Part shown: positions 46,413 to 56,170 of the stretch, in pieces | How positions within the stretch are numbered: the stretch's first letter is position 1 | Layout of the letters: each line of letters starts with the position of its first letter | Assembly: GCF_904846705.1 (NCBI RefSeq) | Contig: NZ_CAJHBS010000002.1 | Location: 1 to 64,000 of the forward strand | Reading direction: 5' to 3' | Source of the DNA: Psychrobacter sp. Pi2-52 | GTDB taxonomy: Bacteria; Pseudomonadota; Gammaproteobacteria; Pseudomonadales; Moraxellaceae | DNA: 64,000 bases | Position numbers and translations under genes: made by a program | Notes under the pieces: model-generated | The model's input: only the letters and a program-made list of their open reading frames with translations | The model's database searches: none | What the model was told of the DNA's origin: nothing

Positions 46413-47833
46413 GTTTGATTATTACCCTTATTGTCATTTTTATCTTCAACGGTAATACCTTTGAATGCTAATTCCTTACTGGTAGTTTCTAGCAACTGCA
46501 ACTCTTCTTCTATCAGCATCAGCATATCTTGTACGCGAGGCAGCGCCTTGCTACAAGCGGTAATACCAAACTCAATCTTATCTAGATAACTGGCTAAAGT
46601 AATATTCATCGCTTGACCATTAAAGACAATAGAAGCGGGGTATAGCGATTGCAAGCGCGCGCCGTTCCAGTACAGTGGCTTTTCAGAGCCAGGAACGTTA
46701 GAAATAATTAGGTTAAAGGCCTGCTTTTTGGGGAATAACCCTGTCGCTAGATTGATACCCTCCCAAGCATAGGCAATCACACTATAGTTGATAACCTGCG
46801 CTTGATTCATGCGGCGAAAGCGACGTTTGCCGTTATTCATACTGCGATGAATCAATTCTATTCTACGTAAAGGATTGTCTAAATGGGTACCCAAATTTGC
46901 CAATACAAATGATAGCTGATTGCCCGAGACGCTCTTATCTGTACGTAGCGACATCGGCACAAAGGCAATCAATGGTTTGCTTGGTAGGGCGTCCATCGAG
47001 ATTAAATAGCGACGAAGGGCACCAGAACAGACGGCGAGTACCACATCATTTTTGCTGATATTCAATCTCTCTGCAATATCGTTAAAGCGTTTGATGTCAT
47101 AGGACTGTGCAGCTATACGACGAGATGCTGAAATGCGCTTATTCAAAATGCTCATAGGCGCATCAAAAGTGCCGACATAGCCTTCATCGCTATAGTTTTT
47201 AAGGTTGTCTAGCAGCTCTGTGAATACAGGTTTGATGGTAGAGATTTGCTCTTTAATGATGCGTTTGACCGATCTTTCAGCTGGCAAGATAGCGTTGACA
47301 TGGTTGCGATGGCGCGCCATCAACGACCACACTGGCAAGGTTACGGGTTCTGTTGCTGATTGCGATAGCGATTTTTGTACCAAACGCATCGCAGCGATGC
47401 CATCTACTAGAGAGTGGTGAATCTTAAAGTACAACGCAAAACGCTCAGGGCTGCCCTCAGTTTCGGGCTCAATACCCTCAACCACATGACATTCCCACAG
47501 CGGCATGGCACGGTCCAACAGACGTCCATGCTCTCGTGAAACGTACATCAATAGCTCACGAGCACGCGCAGGTTTTGGCAATGCGACATGATGGAAATGA
47601 TGTTCGACATCGAAGTTTTTGTCTTTTTTCCAAAACATCAAATGTTCAAGCACTTGGTTGAATGGAAAGCTTGGCGGCACATCAGAGTCTTGCATCTGCT
47701 TGACCAGTTGATAGACAAAATCGCTCCCTGCATCATCTGGCAATTCAAACAAGAATAAGCCACCAACGTGCATGGGCTGTTTACGCGACTCAAGAAGTAG
47801 AAACAACTGGTCGACTGCTGTGAGAAGTCGCAT
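46394..47833 (-). CDS. Wax ester synthase / diacylglycerol acyltransferase
   Basis: 479 aa, the normal WS/DGAT size. The catalytic H-H-S-L-V-D-G (HHxxxDG) is at residues 139-145, preceded by P-L-W-E at 111. N-L-I-I-S-N-V-P-G-S and Y-P-A-S-I-V-F-N-G-Q follow in the C-terminal half. It esterifies acyl-CoA to fatty alcohols or diacylglycerol, making storage lipid at the inner face of the membrane, as in Acinetobacter and Psychrobacter. The stop codon lies inside a terminator stem shared with suhB. Confidence 0.93.
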   Translation of the reverse strand: MRLLTAVDQLFLLLESRKQPMHVGGLFLFELPDDAGSDFVYQLVKQMQDSDVPPSFPFNQVLEHLMFWKKDKNFDVEHHFHHVALPKPARARELLMYVSREHGRLLDRAMPLWECHVVEGIEPETEGSPERFALYFKIHHSLVDGIAAMRLVQKSLSQSATEPVTLPVWSLMARHRNHVNAILPAERSVKRIIKEQISTIKPVFTELLDNLKNYSDEGYVGTFDAPMSILNKRISASRRIAAQSYDIKRFNDIAERLNISKNDVVLAVCSGALRRYLISMDALPSKPLIAFVPMSLRTDKSVSGNQLSFVLANLGTHLDNPLRRIELIHRSMNNGKRRFRRMNQAQVINYSVIAYAWEGINLATGLFPKKQAFNLIISNVPGSEKPLYWNGARLQSLYPASIVFNGQAMNITLASYLDKIEFGITACSKALPRVQDMLMLIEEELQLLETTSKELAFKGITVEDKNDNKGNNQTKKLAP

Positions 47834-47916
47834 AATAAATCCTTTTATGACGATAAGTGTTATGTGAAAATTATAATGAGTAGATATTCAATCAAATAAC
47901 ATTTTTTATTATTTTA

Positions 47917-47981
47917 TAGAGCGTGTTAAGCAATCAACCATAGCACTGACAGCACTATACGTAAATACTCAACACGCTCTA
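47917..47981. repeat. 11-bp inverted repeat around a 43-base loop
   Basis: TAGAGCGTGTT (47917-47927) is the exact reverse complement of AACACGCTCTA (47971-47981), in the 170-base gap between thiG's 3' end and the wax synthase start. The wide loop makes it an unusual terminator. It could be a small mobile repeat or a small RNA stem. Confidence 0.6.
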
Positions 47982-48007
47982 TTATGACATGTCATTTATG
48001 CTTCAAT

Positions 48008-48829
48008 TTATTGAAAGAAATACCCAGTTTGTGGTGAGCTGGCAGTAGCCATCTTACGCATAGGCATACGACCTGCCAAAAACGCAGCGCGGCCTGCCCA
48101 CATAGCATGTTTCATTGCGTGTGCCATCATTACCGGGTTTTGTGCATTGGCAATGGCTGAGTTCATCAGTACGCCATCACAGCCAAGCTCCATTGCAAGT
48201 GCAGCATCAGACGCAGTGCCGACACCAGCGTCAACCAATACAGGTACTTTAGCATTTTCGATTATTAAGCTAAGTGTATGACGATTGAGTAGACCAAGTC
48301 CTGAACCAATCAAGCTGCCAAGCGGCATAATAGCGACACAGCCCATGCTTTCTAATTCTTGTGCGACGATAGGGTCATCTGACGTATAAACCATCACTTC
48401 AAAACCATCATCGATCAATACTTTGGCGGCTTTTAAAGTTTCCATAACGTTTGGATACAAGGTTTTCTCATCACCCAATACCTCAAGCTTAACCAAATTA
48501 TGCCCACCCAATAATTCGCGAGCAAGCTTACAAGTGCGAATGGCTGTTTCGGCGTCAAAGCAGCCAGCAGTATTCGGTAGTATCGTATATTTATCAGGTG
48601 AAATCACATCTAATAAGTTAGGTTCATCACTATTTTGTCCAATATTGACACGGCGAATAGCAACGGTCACGATTTCGGCTGCTGAAGCGGCAATCGCTTC
48701 TCCAGTCTCTGTCATGTCTTTATATTTACCGGTACCGACTAACAGACGCGAAGAAAAGGTACGGCTACCGACAGTAAAGGTATCTTGTAAAAGTGGTGTT
48801 GGATGAGTAGTGCTAACGTTCTCTGACAT
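48008..48829 (-). CDS. thiG: Thiazole synthase ThiG
   Basis: 273 aa from the ATG at 48829, with AGGA nine bases upstream; the frame reaching 48931 adds an unlikely cysteine-rich leader. It is a TIM-barrel enzyme joining 1-deoxyxylulose 5-phosphate, ThiS thiocarboxylate and an iminoglycine. Visible marks are [20 protein letters not shown] (the Schiff-base lysine), [10 protein letters not shown] and [14 protein letters not shown]. Its substrates come from dxs and thiS in this window, though the three are not adjacent. Confidence 0.95.
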   Translation of the reverse strand: MSENVSTTHPTPLLQDTFTVGSRTFSSRLLVGTGKYKDMTETGEAIAASAAEIVTVAIRRVNIGQNSDEPNLLDVISPDKYTILPNTAGCFDAETAIRTCKLARELLGGHNLVKLEVLGDEKTLYPNVMETLKAAKVLIDDGFEVMVYTSDDPIVAQELESMGCVAIMPLGSLIGSGLGLLNRHTLSLIIENAKVPVLVDAGVGTASDAALAMELGCDGVLMNSAIANAQNPVMMAHAMKHAMWAGRAAFLAGRMPMRKMATASSPQTGYFFQ

Positions 48830-49155
48830 AACGGAAAATCCTAATATCGAGCGGGAGAAGGGATAGACAAAATATGATGGGTAATCTAAGCAATCTAAAA
48901 GGTGTAATAGACAATGGCAAGCGGTCTGCAAAAAAAGGCATGATATGCTAACTCTGATAGTAATAATATGTGCTGGGCAATAGGTATAAAGCGCCAGTCA
49001 CATAAAATAATACCCGTCTAAAACAAAATGCTATTATAACAAACTCATGCAACCTTACTGGCAGTCTTTTTTGATTCGAACTGTTAAAGACAAGGCATCC
49101 ATCCTGTCTTGGCGTGCGTACTTCTTATCCTCTCCTCACTTATTGGGCCGTCTTT

Positions 49156-50709
49156 ATGATGCAGTTGCCATACAGCTTTGCGAAACGCCATCAGATTTTG
49201 GCCATACTTGCGATAGATCCTGAATTGCCGCCGACATTGGTACTCACCAAAGCGACTCCGTTGTCAGCGATCAACGAAGCGGTACGGTTTTTACAGCAGC
49301 AAGGCATTCGCGGTGTACCCACTTACGAAAGTGTCAGCACGGACGATTTTGAAAAACGTATGAACGCAGCTTATGCTGGCAATACAGGAGAGTCTCAGCA
49401 TATTGCTGCTGGACTTGAGGACCATCCTGATCTCGATAGCTTGGCAGATAGTGTCCCTGAAACTGAAGACTTGATGGATCAACAAGACGACGCACCTATC
49501 ATTCGTTTGATTAATGCATTGTTGTCCGAAGCCATCCGTTTAAGTGCCTCAGATATTCATATTGAGACCTTTGAAAAGCGTTTGGTCGTTCGTTTCCGAG
49601 TTGATGGTGAGCTAAAAGAAATCATCACACCAAAACGACAACTGGCTCCATTGTTAGTCTCGCGTATTAAGGTAATGGCTAAGTTAGATATCGCCGAAAA
49701 GCGAGTGCCGCAAGATGGTCGTATCAGTTTAAGACTGGCAGGGCGAGAGGTCGATGTGCGTGTATCGACTTTGCCATCGAGCTTTGGTGAGCGTGTAGTG
49801 ATGCGTCTATTAGACAAGCAAGCTGGTCGTTTGAATATGACGTATTTGGGGCTTTCTGATAGTGACTATACTGAGCTAAGGCGCTTAATCCATCGTCCGC
49901 ACGGCATTATTTTGGTAACAGGGCCGACTGGCTCGGGTAAAACCACGACGTTATATTCTGCATTGACCGATTTAAATGATCAAACTCGCAATATCTTGAC
50001 TGCTGAAGATCCGATTGAGTTTCAGCTTGATGGTATCGGGCAGACGCAGGTCAATAACAAAGTAGATATGACATTTGCTAAAAGTTTGCGCGCGATGTTG
50101 CGTCAAGATCCCGATGTTGTGATGGTTGGTGAAATTCGTGATTTAGAGACAGCAGAGATTGCCGTACAGGCCTCTTTGACAGGGCATTTGGTATTATCGA
50201 CGCTGCATACCAACACTGCTATTGGCGCGGTCACTCGCTTACAGGATATGGGTGTTGAGCCGTTTCTGTTGTCGTCGTCGCTTATTGGCGTAGTAGCGCA
50301 GCGTTTGGTACGTACTTTATGTTCACATTGTCAAAGCTGGCAGGCTGCCGATACCGAGCAAGCCAAGCTATTTACCGAAATTGGGATTGGGACAACGCTG
50401 AAACGTGATACCAGAGATATAGCGAGTGAGTCGATTCGTTTGCCCAAGCCAGTTGGCTGCGATAAATGTAATCAGTCAGGGTTTAAAGGACGTACTGCTA
50501 TATATGAAGTCGTGCCAATCGACGATACATTGCGCCGTATGATTCATAGCAATACGGCTGAGTATGAGCTAGAAGAATATGCGCGCAAGCAGACCCCATC
50601 GATACGTGCAGATGGTTTGCGTAAGGTCATAGAAGGGCGTACGACATTGGAAGAAGTGCTGCGAGTGACAAAGGAGAGTGCGTTAACGGACGAGACAATA
50701 TTGGTATAA
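49156..50709 (+). CDS. gspE: Type II secretion ATPase GspE
   Basis: 517 aa from the ATG at 49156 (the next codon is also ATG); a GTG at 49114 has no support. It powers the pseudopilus from the cytoplasmic face. The N-terminal GspE-II-like domain covers about residues 1-120. Walker A G-P-T-G-S-G-K-T-T-T, the Asp box D-P-D-V-V-M-V-G-E-I-R-D and the His box are intact. The zinc-binding cysteine loop C-S-H-C ... C-D-K-C marks the GspE rather than the PilT branch. gspF is 8 kb away. Confidence 0.93.
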   Translation: MMQLPYSFAKRHQILAILAIDPELPPTLVLTKATPLSAINEAVRFLQQQGIRGVPTYESVSTDDFEKRMNAAYAGNTGESQHIAAGLEDHPDLDSLADSVPETEDLMDQQDDAPIIRLINALLSEAIRLSASDIHIETFEKRLVVRFRVDGELKEIITPKRQLAPLLVSRIKVMAKLDIAEKRVPQDGRISLRLAGREVDVRVSTLPSSFGERVVMRLLDKQAGRLNMTYLGLSDSDYTELRRLIHRPHGIILVTGPTGSGKTTTLYSALTDLNDQTRNILTAEDPIEFQLDGIGQTQVNNKVDMTFAKSLRAMLRQDPDVVMVGEIRDLETAEIAVQASLTGHLVLSTLHTNTAIGAVTRLQDMGVEPFLLSSSLIGVVAQRLVRTLCSHCQSWQAADTEQAKLFTEIGIGTTLKRDTRDIASESIRLPKPVGCDKCNQSGFKGRTAIYEVVPIDDTLRRMIHSNTAEYELEEYARKQTPSIRADGLRKVIEGRTTLEEVLRVTKESALTDETILV

Positions 50710-50740
50710 ATCTGCAAACTAGATATCGGTATAACAGACA

Positions 50741-50774
50741 AAAAATAGCTGGTGTGAATAGCCAGTTATTTTAG
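50741..50774. terminator. Terminator between gspE and the RidA-like gene
   Basis: AATAGCTGG pairs with CCAGTTATT (one wobble) around a nine-base loop. The T tract is better on the minus strand (AAAAAA at its left edge). Confidence 0.75.
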
Positions 50775-50820
50775 TTTTAACGTTTTTCTAATTGTGGAGC
50801 TTTAGAGTTTTTAGCCGCTA

Positions 50821-51294
50821 TTATTTGGCAGCCATACACTCAATCTCAACGCTTGCTCCAGCAGCCAATTCTGATACGCCAAAGGCTGAGCGTACAGGGT
50901 AGGGCTTTATCATCTCAGCCTTGTAGACTTTGTTGAAGTCATCAAAGTCATCCATATCAGTCAGCATGACCATACATTTAACGATATCAGACTTTCGGTA
51001 GCCGTACTTTAATAGCGTGATATGGATGTTATCGAGCATTTGCTTGGTTTCAGCTTTGATACCGCCTTTGACCAGTTTGCCATCTTTAAAGCCAATTTGT
51101 CCCGACATATATAATGTATTGCCTACGCGTACAGCTTCTGAAAAAGGATAAGTACCGCCATCGCCCAAGAAAGTAGGGCTAGATTTAGCAATGCTGACAG
51201 CTGTCGTTGTGTTGGCATTAGCGCTATGAACAAAACCCAATGAGCACATGGCGGCGAGCGCTAGCGTAGATAAGCAAGTACTAAGTTTGGACAT
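50821..51294 (-). CDS. Exported RidA/YjgF-family protein
   Basis: 157 aa. A clear Sec signal peptide covers residues 1-28 (L-A-A-M-C-S-L-G-F-V-H-S-A-N-A-N). The mature part is a RidA fold: Y-P-F-S-E-A-V-R-V-G-N-T-L-Y-M-S-G-Q-I-G, then P-V-R-S-A-F-G-V and G-A-S-V-E-I-E-C. The catalytic-type Arg of the R-S-A segment and the Glu near the end are present. Cytosolic RidA deaminates enamines and imines; an exported copy may act on periplasmic substrates, which is inference. It is downstream of the hot-dog protein on the same strand. Confidence 0.85.
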   Translation of the reverse strand: MSKLSTCLSTLALAAMCSLGFVHSANANTTTAVSIAKSSPTFLGDGGTYPFSEAVRVGNTLYMSGQIGFKDGKLVKGGIKAETKQMLDNIHITLLKYGYRKSDIVKCMVMLTDMDDFDDFNKVYKAEMIKPYPVRSAFGVSELAAGASVEIECMAAK

Positions 51295-51332
51295 ACTGTT
51301 TCCTCATTGGGTTTGTTATCAATTTTTACTAG

Positions 51333-52058
51333 CTACTTATCAGTACTATTATTTTGAGTAGATGAAGCATTGCTTTCTTCGATTGATGCCTCGGTTTTAG
51401 AGTCATCTTCTGCAACTTTTTCAGACGCTTTACCTTGGCGGCGTGCCTCTAGTTCCGCTTTTGGTATCCATGCCCAGGTCATCTCAACCACAATTGGGTC
51501 ACGATCACTATCAGATTCACGATCTTTGATGACACAAGGAATAATCATCTCACCTTTGGGCGTGTTTAGGATATCCAAACGCTGTTCGTTAGACAAGCTT
51601 GCAATAGCAGCAATTTGACCTTTTTTGATTGGACGATGGAAATTTACCGAGTAAGATTTAATCAGTAGGATACGATCAGAGGGCAAGTTCAAACCCAAAA
51701 TAAAACCCGTTGCTGTCTCAGCCAGTAACGTGATGGCGACTGCATGGATAGAGCCGATATGGTTTTGGACGGCTTTATTATTGTTTAAACTAACGACGAC
51801 TTGGTTTGGTTCTACCGTCTCATAATAAATGCCAGTTGTGCCGACATATGGGACGACCTTGCCAAAGGCTTTAGATAAAATACTTGAGCGTGCACCAGCA
51901 GGCAGATATTTGGTGACTGATAGCAGTTTGGTAAATTGATTGCTAATTGGTTTTAGCGTGCTGCTAGGCTTCTCAACTGATGATTTTGTGCTGTCAGATA
52001 CTTTGGCTGGCAGTTTATTGGTCAACTTGGCGGGTAGTTTTTTTAATAATCCTGACAT
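51333..52058 (-). CDS. DUF4442 / hot-dog-fold thioesterase-like protein
   Basis: 241 aa. The central 150 residues match the DUF4442 type hot-dog proteins: L-P-A-G-A-R-S-S-I-L-S-K-A-F-G-K-V-V-P-Y-V-G-T-T-G, N-H-I-G-S-I-H-A-V-A-I-T-L-L-A-E, and Y-S-V-N-F-H-R-P-I-K-K-G. These fold like acyl-CoA thioesterases, but no activity is established. About 45 K/S/T-rich residues precede and an acidic S/E-rich tail follows the domain. No signal peptide is clear. Confidence 0.75.
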   Translation of the reverse strand: MSGLLKKLPAKLTNKLPAKVSDSTKSSVEKPSSTLKPISNQFTKLLSVTKYLPAGARSSILSKAFGKVVPYVGTTGIYYETVEPNQVVVSLNNNKAVQNHIGSIHAVAITLLAETATGFILGLNLPSDRILLIKSYSVNFHRPIKKGQIAAIASLSNEQRLDILNTPKGEMIIPCVIKDRESDSDRDPIVVEMTWAWIPKAELEARRQGKASEKVAEDDSKTEASIEESNASSTQNNSTDK

Positions 52059-52416
52059 ACAAAATTCCTTAACGTAAATGAGTTGAATGACATTCTTAGC
52101 ATGGCTTTTTATGATAGCGACACAAATATAGATAATGAAAGTCGCTACAAATACTATGGTACATCAACCATTGCCTTCCTACTATTATTAGCATGAACTG
52201 CTGCGCTTACAAAACTATAGTAGCGTGGCTATGTTGCTAGGTTATGTCATCAATTTAGATCGCCACTTAAAGTAGTCTAGGTATCTTATATGTCAGCATC
52301 ATTTGGACAAAGGATGCCTGAGTGGAAGTACTACAAATAGTAGACTAAGCGAGACTGACACCGTATCCAATTTATAGAAGGTTGACTATAGTTACCATGC
52401 CAATAGACAGTCACGT

Positions 52417-52422
52417 TATAAT
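52417..52422 (+). promoter_or_regulatory. -10 element for mcrB
   Basis: A perfect TATAAT sits 15 bases before the first ATG of the McrB-like gene, with only a weak -35 upstream (TTACCA at 19 bases). Transcripts starting here would have a leader of fewer than ten bases before that ATG. The alternative is translation from the ATG at 52479. Confidence 0.5.
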
Positions 52423-52436
52423 GACAAAATGTTAGC

Positions 52437-53954
52437 ATGTCTATTTTAAACCTGTTTTCAATGCCGCTGGATAACGTTATGCCTGATATGTCTACTCATG
52501 AACCGACAAATATTATTTATACGGGCGTTGCTGGTACAGGTAAAACCTATAGATTGCTGCAAATCGCGAAGCAATACACCGACTATCTACCCAAGACTGA
52601 AAATGAAGATTTATTAGAACAACTGCTGCAAGGTTTAAGCTGGCGCGAAGTATTGTGTTTGGTGTTTTTAGATTTACGTGCTGAACAACAGGACTTGTTA
52701 AAGGTACGAGAAATTATTGATCATCCTTTTTTTATGACCAAAGCTGCTCAGAACTCACGTGATAAAAATCTAGATAGTACAGCTTGGTTAGAGCTACGCA
52801 GACATAGTCCTACAAACTCTCAAACAGTCAGTTTTGATAACCGCGCTAGCCAAGCTTATTTTGATAAGGACAATAGTGGGGCATGGTATTTATTGCCAGA
52901 GAGTATGGTGCTACTAGAAGATTTATCGCAGCAATTAGCAGAGTTTCAGCAGGCACAGCGTGACAACCAACCCCATCAAAATCAAAACATTGGTCAGCAA
53001 CGTTTTAGTATGGTGAGCTTCCATCAAGCCTACGGTTATGAAGAGTTTGTAGAAGGTATACGGCCTGTCATGAATGGTGCTGCTCAAGCAAATAACAGCC
53101 CTTCTAAACAAACTCAAATGAGTTACGCGGTGCAAGATGGGGCGTTTTTAAAGCTATGCCAACGTGCCGCCCGCGACCCTCAGCAGCGTTATGCCATGCT
53201 GATTGATGAGATTAACCGTGCTAACGTGTCACGGGTGTTTGGCGAGCTTCTCAGTTTGATAGAGCCTGATAAACGAGCGGACAAGCCGAATGCGATGACA
53301 GTAAGTTTGGCGTATTCTGGGCGTGCTTTTAGTGTTCCTGCCAATGTCGATATTTATGCCACTATGAATACCCAAGACCATTCTTTAGCGCCACTTGATA
53401 TGGCATTACGCCGACGTTTTCGCTTTATGGATTGTCCGCCGCAGCCTAATTTACTATCAACAATTCGAGCCAGCAATGACACCGACACTGGACTGTCTGA
53501 AGACTTAGAAGCAGGTGCGATAGATTTGAGTAAATTACTAACAGGCTTGAATAGACGTATCGTGCAGACACTGGGAGTAGAAGCGCAGTTGGGTCATGCG
53601 TTTTTATTCGCAGTCACTCAGTTAGAGCAATTACAAACGGCGCTCGTCGAACAAATTATTCCTCAATTGGCTCAAGCTGCGGGTGGCCAAATTACAGTGC
53701 TGCAGTATATCTTTGGAGATGAGCAGCAACCGACGAGCAAGCAGTTCGTACAGGACAGTCAAGCGCTAATGAATGACGACTTGTATAATCCGATGAACAG
53801 CCAAAATAATGCTTCCGCTGAACACCAAATGTTTGCAGGGCAGGGTTCTTTTCTTGATCAATCTATGAGTATGAATAGCTATACTATCAATGCCGATCTG
53901 ATCGCTAGGGATGGTGAATTTAATCATGCTGCTATCTATCAGCGTTTGTACTAG
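52437..53954 (+). CDS. mcrB: McrB-like AAA+ GTPase/ATPase of a type IV restriction system
   Basis: 505 aa if it begins at 52437; ATG at 52479, with GGAT upstream, is an alternative. Walker A is G-V-A-G-T-G-K-T at residues 30-37. Walker B is M-L-I-D-E-I-N-R-A-N, followed by the McrB-type sensor A-T-M-N-T-Q-D-H-S-L-A-P-L-D and R-R-R-F-R-F. The nucleotide domain starts almost at once, so the N-terminal DNA-recognition domain of E. coli McrB is missing. An insertion of roughly 150 residues separates Walker A from Walker B. It is paired with the McrC-like nuclease gene 16 bases downstream. Confidence 0.85.
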   Translation: MSILNLFSMPLDNVMPDMSTHEPTNIIYTGVAGTGKTYRLLQIAKQYTDYLPKTENEDLLEQLLQGLSWREVLCLVFLDLRAEQQDLLKVREIIDHPFFMTKAAQNSRDKNLDSTAWLELRRHSPTNSQTVSFDNRASQAYFDKDNSGAWYLLPESMVLLEDLSQQLAEFQQAQRDNQPHQNQNIGQQRFSMVSFHQAYGYEEFVEGIRPVMNGAAQANNSPSKQTQMSYAVQDGAFLKLCQRAARDPQQRYAMLIDEINRANVSRVFGELLSLIEPDKRADKPNAMTVSLAYSGRAFSVPANVDIYATMNTQDHSLAPLDMALRRRFRFMDCPPQPNLLSTIRASNDTDTGLSEDLEAGAIDLSKLLTGLNRRIVQTLGVEAQLGHAFLFAVTQLEQLQTALVEQIIPQLAQAAGGQITVLQYIFGDEQQPTSKQFVQDSQALMNDDLYNPMNSQNNASAEHQMFAGQGSFLDQSMSMNSYTINADLIARDGEFNHAAIYQRLY

Positions 53955-53969
53955 CAGGGTGACCGTTCA

Positions 53970-55499
53970 GTGATAACGAATAATCCATATGACACCAAGC
54001 AACACGCTATTAGGGCAAACAGTCGTCAGACTCGTATCCCTAACAGTAGTGTCGTCACAATGAACGTTATCACCGTGTTTGAGCATCAACGTCTGACCGT
54101 GCATGATTTTTTGAAAGCGTCTGACTTCGATTGGCTAATAGTACAAGAGTTTGCAGCATTTACTATCAAGCGTAAGCAAGGCCAATGGCAGCTCAAGGTT
54201 GGGCACTACGTTGGGATTATTTTACTGCCTAGTGGCATGACGCTTGAGATATTGCCAAAGCTCAATCAGTCTACTCAGACTAGCAATATTGTCCAGACTC
54301 GTCATTGGGTACAGGGTATGCTATCGGATTTGATACATTTTGATACGCGTAACAATCGTAAGCTACCCAATACGAAAAACTTCGGTCAGTTTAACTCCCA
54401 GTCCACTCCTTTACCGTTAAAAGAATTGCCTATATCAGATTGGCTGATTGAGCAGTTTTTGCAGCGTTTAATGGATTATCAACCAACCAAGCATTATCAG
54501 GCTCAGATTGAAAATCAGGCATCCCTGCAAGGTCGACTGCTCATCAAAGAACAACTGCGTCACAATAGTATGCAACCGCATAGGTTCATCTGTGAAAGTA
54601 GCGTATTAAGTCACGACATGTTGGCCAATCGGCTGATTAAGAGTGCATTGGTTTACTTGATGCCTTTATTACCCCAGTTTATTTCTTCAAAACTGTTGCA
54701 GCCATGGCAGCAGGTGTCTACGATCAACAACCGCGAAATGCAGCAGATAGCGGTAATATATGCTCAAGCAAAGCGTCAGCTAGACGCTCAGCCACTTCAA
54801 AAGCAAAAATTGCACACCGCGCAGCAGTTAGTAGACTTGGCATACTGGTTACTAAAACAGGCGACAGCTGCGACAGGTAACGGTATTGATCCAAGTAGAC
54901 AAAATTGCTCTCAGCTAAGATTATGTTTATTGATTGATATGAATCAAGCTTTTGAGCAATGGGCAAGTCAGCGTATTGCATCTATGTTTCAGCAGATTAG
55001 TAGCAATTACCGTCCTTTTTATCAAACCCAAAGTGTCTGGCTAAACGATGCTGAGGGACTAGCGTGCTTGTCTATACGGCCTGATTTGCTGATATTTAAA
55101 ACTGCCTCTGATGATTGTCAAAATCAGAACGATATAGCAGCTCATCAAACTAAAGCCAAAAACAAAACCAGAGGTCGCTACAGTCATGTCATCGATATTA
55201 AATGGAAGTACTTACCGCATGCCGCTGCGATTAGTGCGAGCGACGCTTATCAATTGACCAGCTATGCACAAGCTTACTTGGCGGGGCAGGTCTGGTTGGT
55301 TTACCCAGTGCTAGGTAGTGATAGGCAGCCAGTGGTGCTCAAGCAACAAATTCACTATGGTAGTGATAATAATAAGAGAGACAGTAGCGATAATATTAAA
55401 AACAATGAGTCAGCCGATGCCCATTTATGGTTAATGCCGTTTAATGTTTTGACAGGCACACTTAACGGTGAAGTACTGCCACATTTGGACAAAGCTTAA
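53970..55499 (+). CDS. mcrC: McrC-like PD-(D/E)xK nuclease subunit
   Basis: 509 aa beginning with GTG at 53970, which has AGGGTG eight bases upstream; an internal ATG at residue 31 is possible. The N-terminal part interacts with the McrB motor in known systems. The C-terminal nuclease shows S-I-R-P-D-L-L-I-F followed by H-V-I-D-I-K-W-K-Y, that is D...DxK. It is longer than E. coli McrC (348 aa), with polar insertions. With the upstream gene it makes a McrBC-like DNA-restriction unit, which in this family cleaves modified foreign DNA. Confidence 0.85.
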   Translation: MITNNPYDTKQHAIRANSRQTRIPNSSVVTMNVITVFEHQRLTVHDFLKASDFDWLIVQEFAAFTIKRKQGQWQLKVGHYVGIILLPSGMTLEILPKLNQSTQTSNIVQTRHWVQGMLSDLIHFDTRNNRKLPNTKNFGQFNSQSTPLPLKELPISDWLIEQFLQRLMDYQPTKHYQAQIENQASLQGRLLIKEQLRHNSMQPHRFICESSVLSHDMLANRLIKSALVYLMPLLPQFISSKLLQPWQQVSTINNREMQQIAVIYAQAKRQLDAQPLQKQKLHTAQQLVDLAYWLLKQATAATGNGIDPSRQNCSQLRLCLLIDMNQAFEQWASQRIASMFQQISSNYRPFYQTQSVWLNDAEGLACLSIRPDLLIFKTASDDCQNQNDIAAHQTKAKNKTRGRYSHVIDIKWKYLPHAAAISASDAYQLTSYAQAYLAGQVWLVYPVLGSDRQPVVLKQQIHYGSDNNKRDSSDNIKNNESADAHLWLMPFNVLTGTLNGEVLPHLDKA

Positions 55500-55620
55500 T
55501 ATCATTATCAATGACAGCGTGAATGACTGATGGATAAAGGGTCTTGCTGTCACTATTTTGGCGAAATTGACGTAATTTTAAAAAAATTAGCGATTATTTG
55601 AAATTAATCGAAAATAGGTG

Positions 55621-55649
55621 TTGACACAATCGCCTTTACCCCTTAATAT
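55621..55649 (+). promoter_or_regulatory. Sigma-70 promoter of the tRNA cluster
   Basis: TTGACA and TAATAT are separated by exactly 17 bases. The first tRNA begins 89 bases after the -10. This is the closest match to consensus in the window. Confidence 0.85.
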
Positions 55650-55737
55650 GTGCACCTCGATAGCGAGGAACATTAACAAGTTAGCGGCATTGCCAACAAC
55701 GAGTTGATTAACAAACTATCGTGATAATAGAGAATTT

Positions 55738-55814
<77 letters not shown>

Positions 55815-55822
55815 TCTATTTT

Positions 55823-55845
55823 AAGAGCCTTACAGGCTTTTTTTT
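55823..55845 (+). terminator. Weak terminator-like hairpin between tRNA-Pro and tRNA-Arg
   Basis: AGCC pairs with GGCT around TTACA and is followed by eight T residues. It might attenuate transcription of the two downstream tRNAs. Confidence 0.5.
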
Positions 55846-55919
55846 ATGTATAACGGTTTAGTTTCTGATATAGTAAAATATATCGCAAAGTAAGCTTAGT
55901 ATATAAAAGTCCTCTAAGA

Positions 55920-55996
55920 GCGCCTGTAGCTCAGCTGGATAGAGCATCTCCCTTCTAAGGAGGTGGCCGCAGGTTCGAATCCTGCCAGGCGCACCA
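55920..55996 (+). tRNA. tRNA-Arg (anticodon TCT)
   Basis: 77 bases. GCGCCTG pairs with CAGGCGC and ends ACCA. The D arm is AGCTCAGCTGGATAGAGC. The anticodon loop CTTCTAA reads TCT. It decodes AGA/AGG, codons frequent in the AT-rich left island. Confidence 0.97.
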
Positions 55997-56036
55997 TTTA
56001 GCCTGCAAATCTTGCCTATTCTTTGGCAATAGTTAT

Positions 56037-56113
56037 GGCGGTTGTAGCTCAGTTGGTAGAGCCCCGGGTTGTGATCTCGGTTGTCGTGGGTTCGAGTCCC
56101 ATCAGTCGCCCCA
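56037..56113 (+). tRNA. tRNA-His (anticodon GTG)
   Basis: 77 bases including the histidine-specific G-1. GCGGTTG pairs with CAGTCGC (with wobbles) and ends CCCA. The anticodon loop TTGTGAT reads GTG. The T arm is GTGGGTTCGAGTCCCAT. Confidence 0.96.
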
Positions 56114-56170
56114 TATTTTGTATCTACATACAAATCATATCTTAATCTAAAAATATATCAGTAATAGCAC

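Noticed and set aside
48830-48931. Longer N-terminus for ThiG
   Set aside because: The extra 34 residues are cysteine-rich and unlike the family; AGGA supports the later ATG.
55858-56133. 91-codon frame opposite tRNA-Arg and tRNA-His
   Set aside because: It reads through the antisense of two tRNA genes; such frames give well-known spurious proteins.
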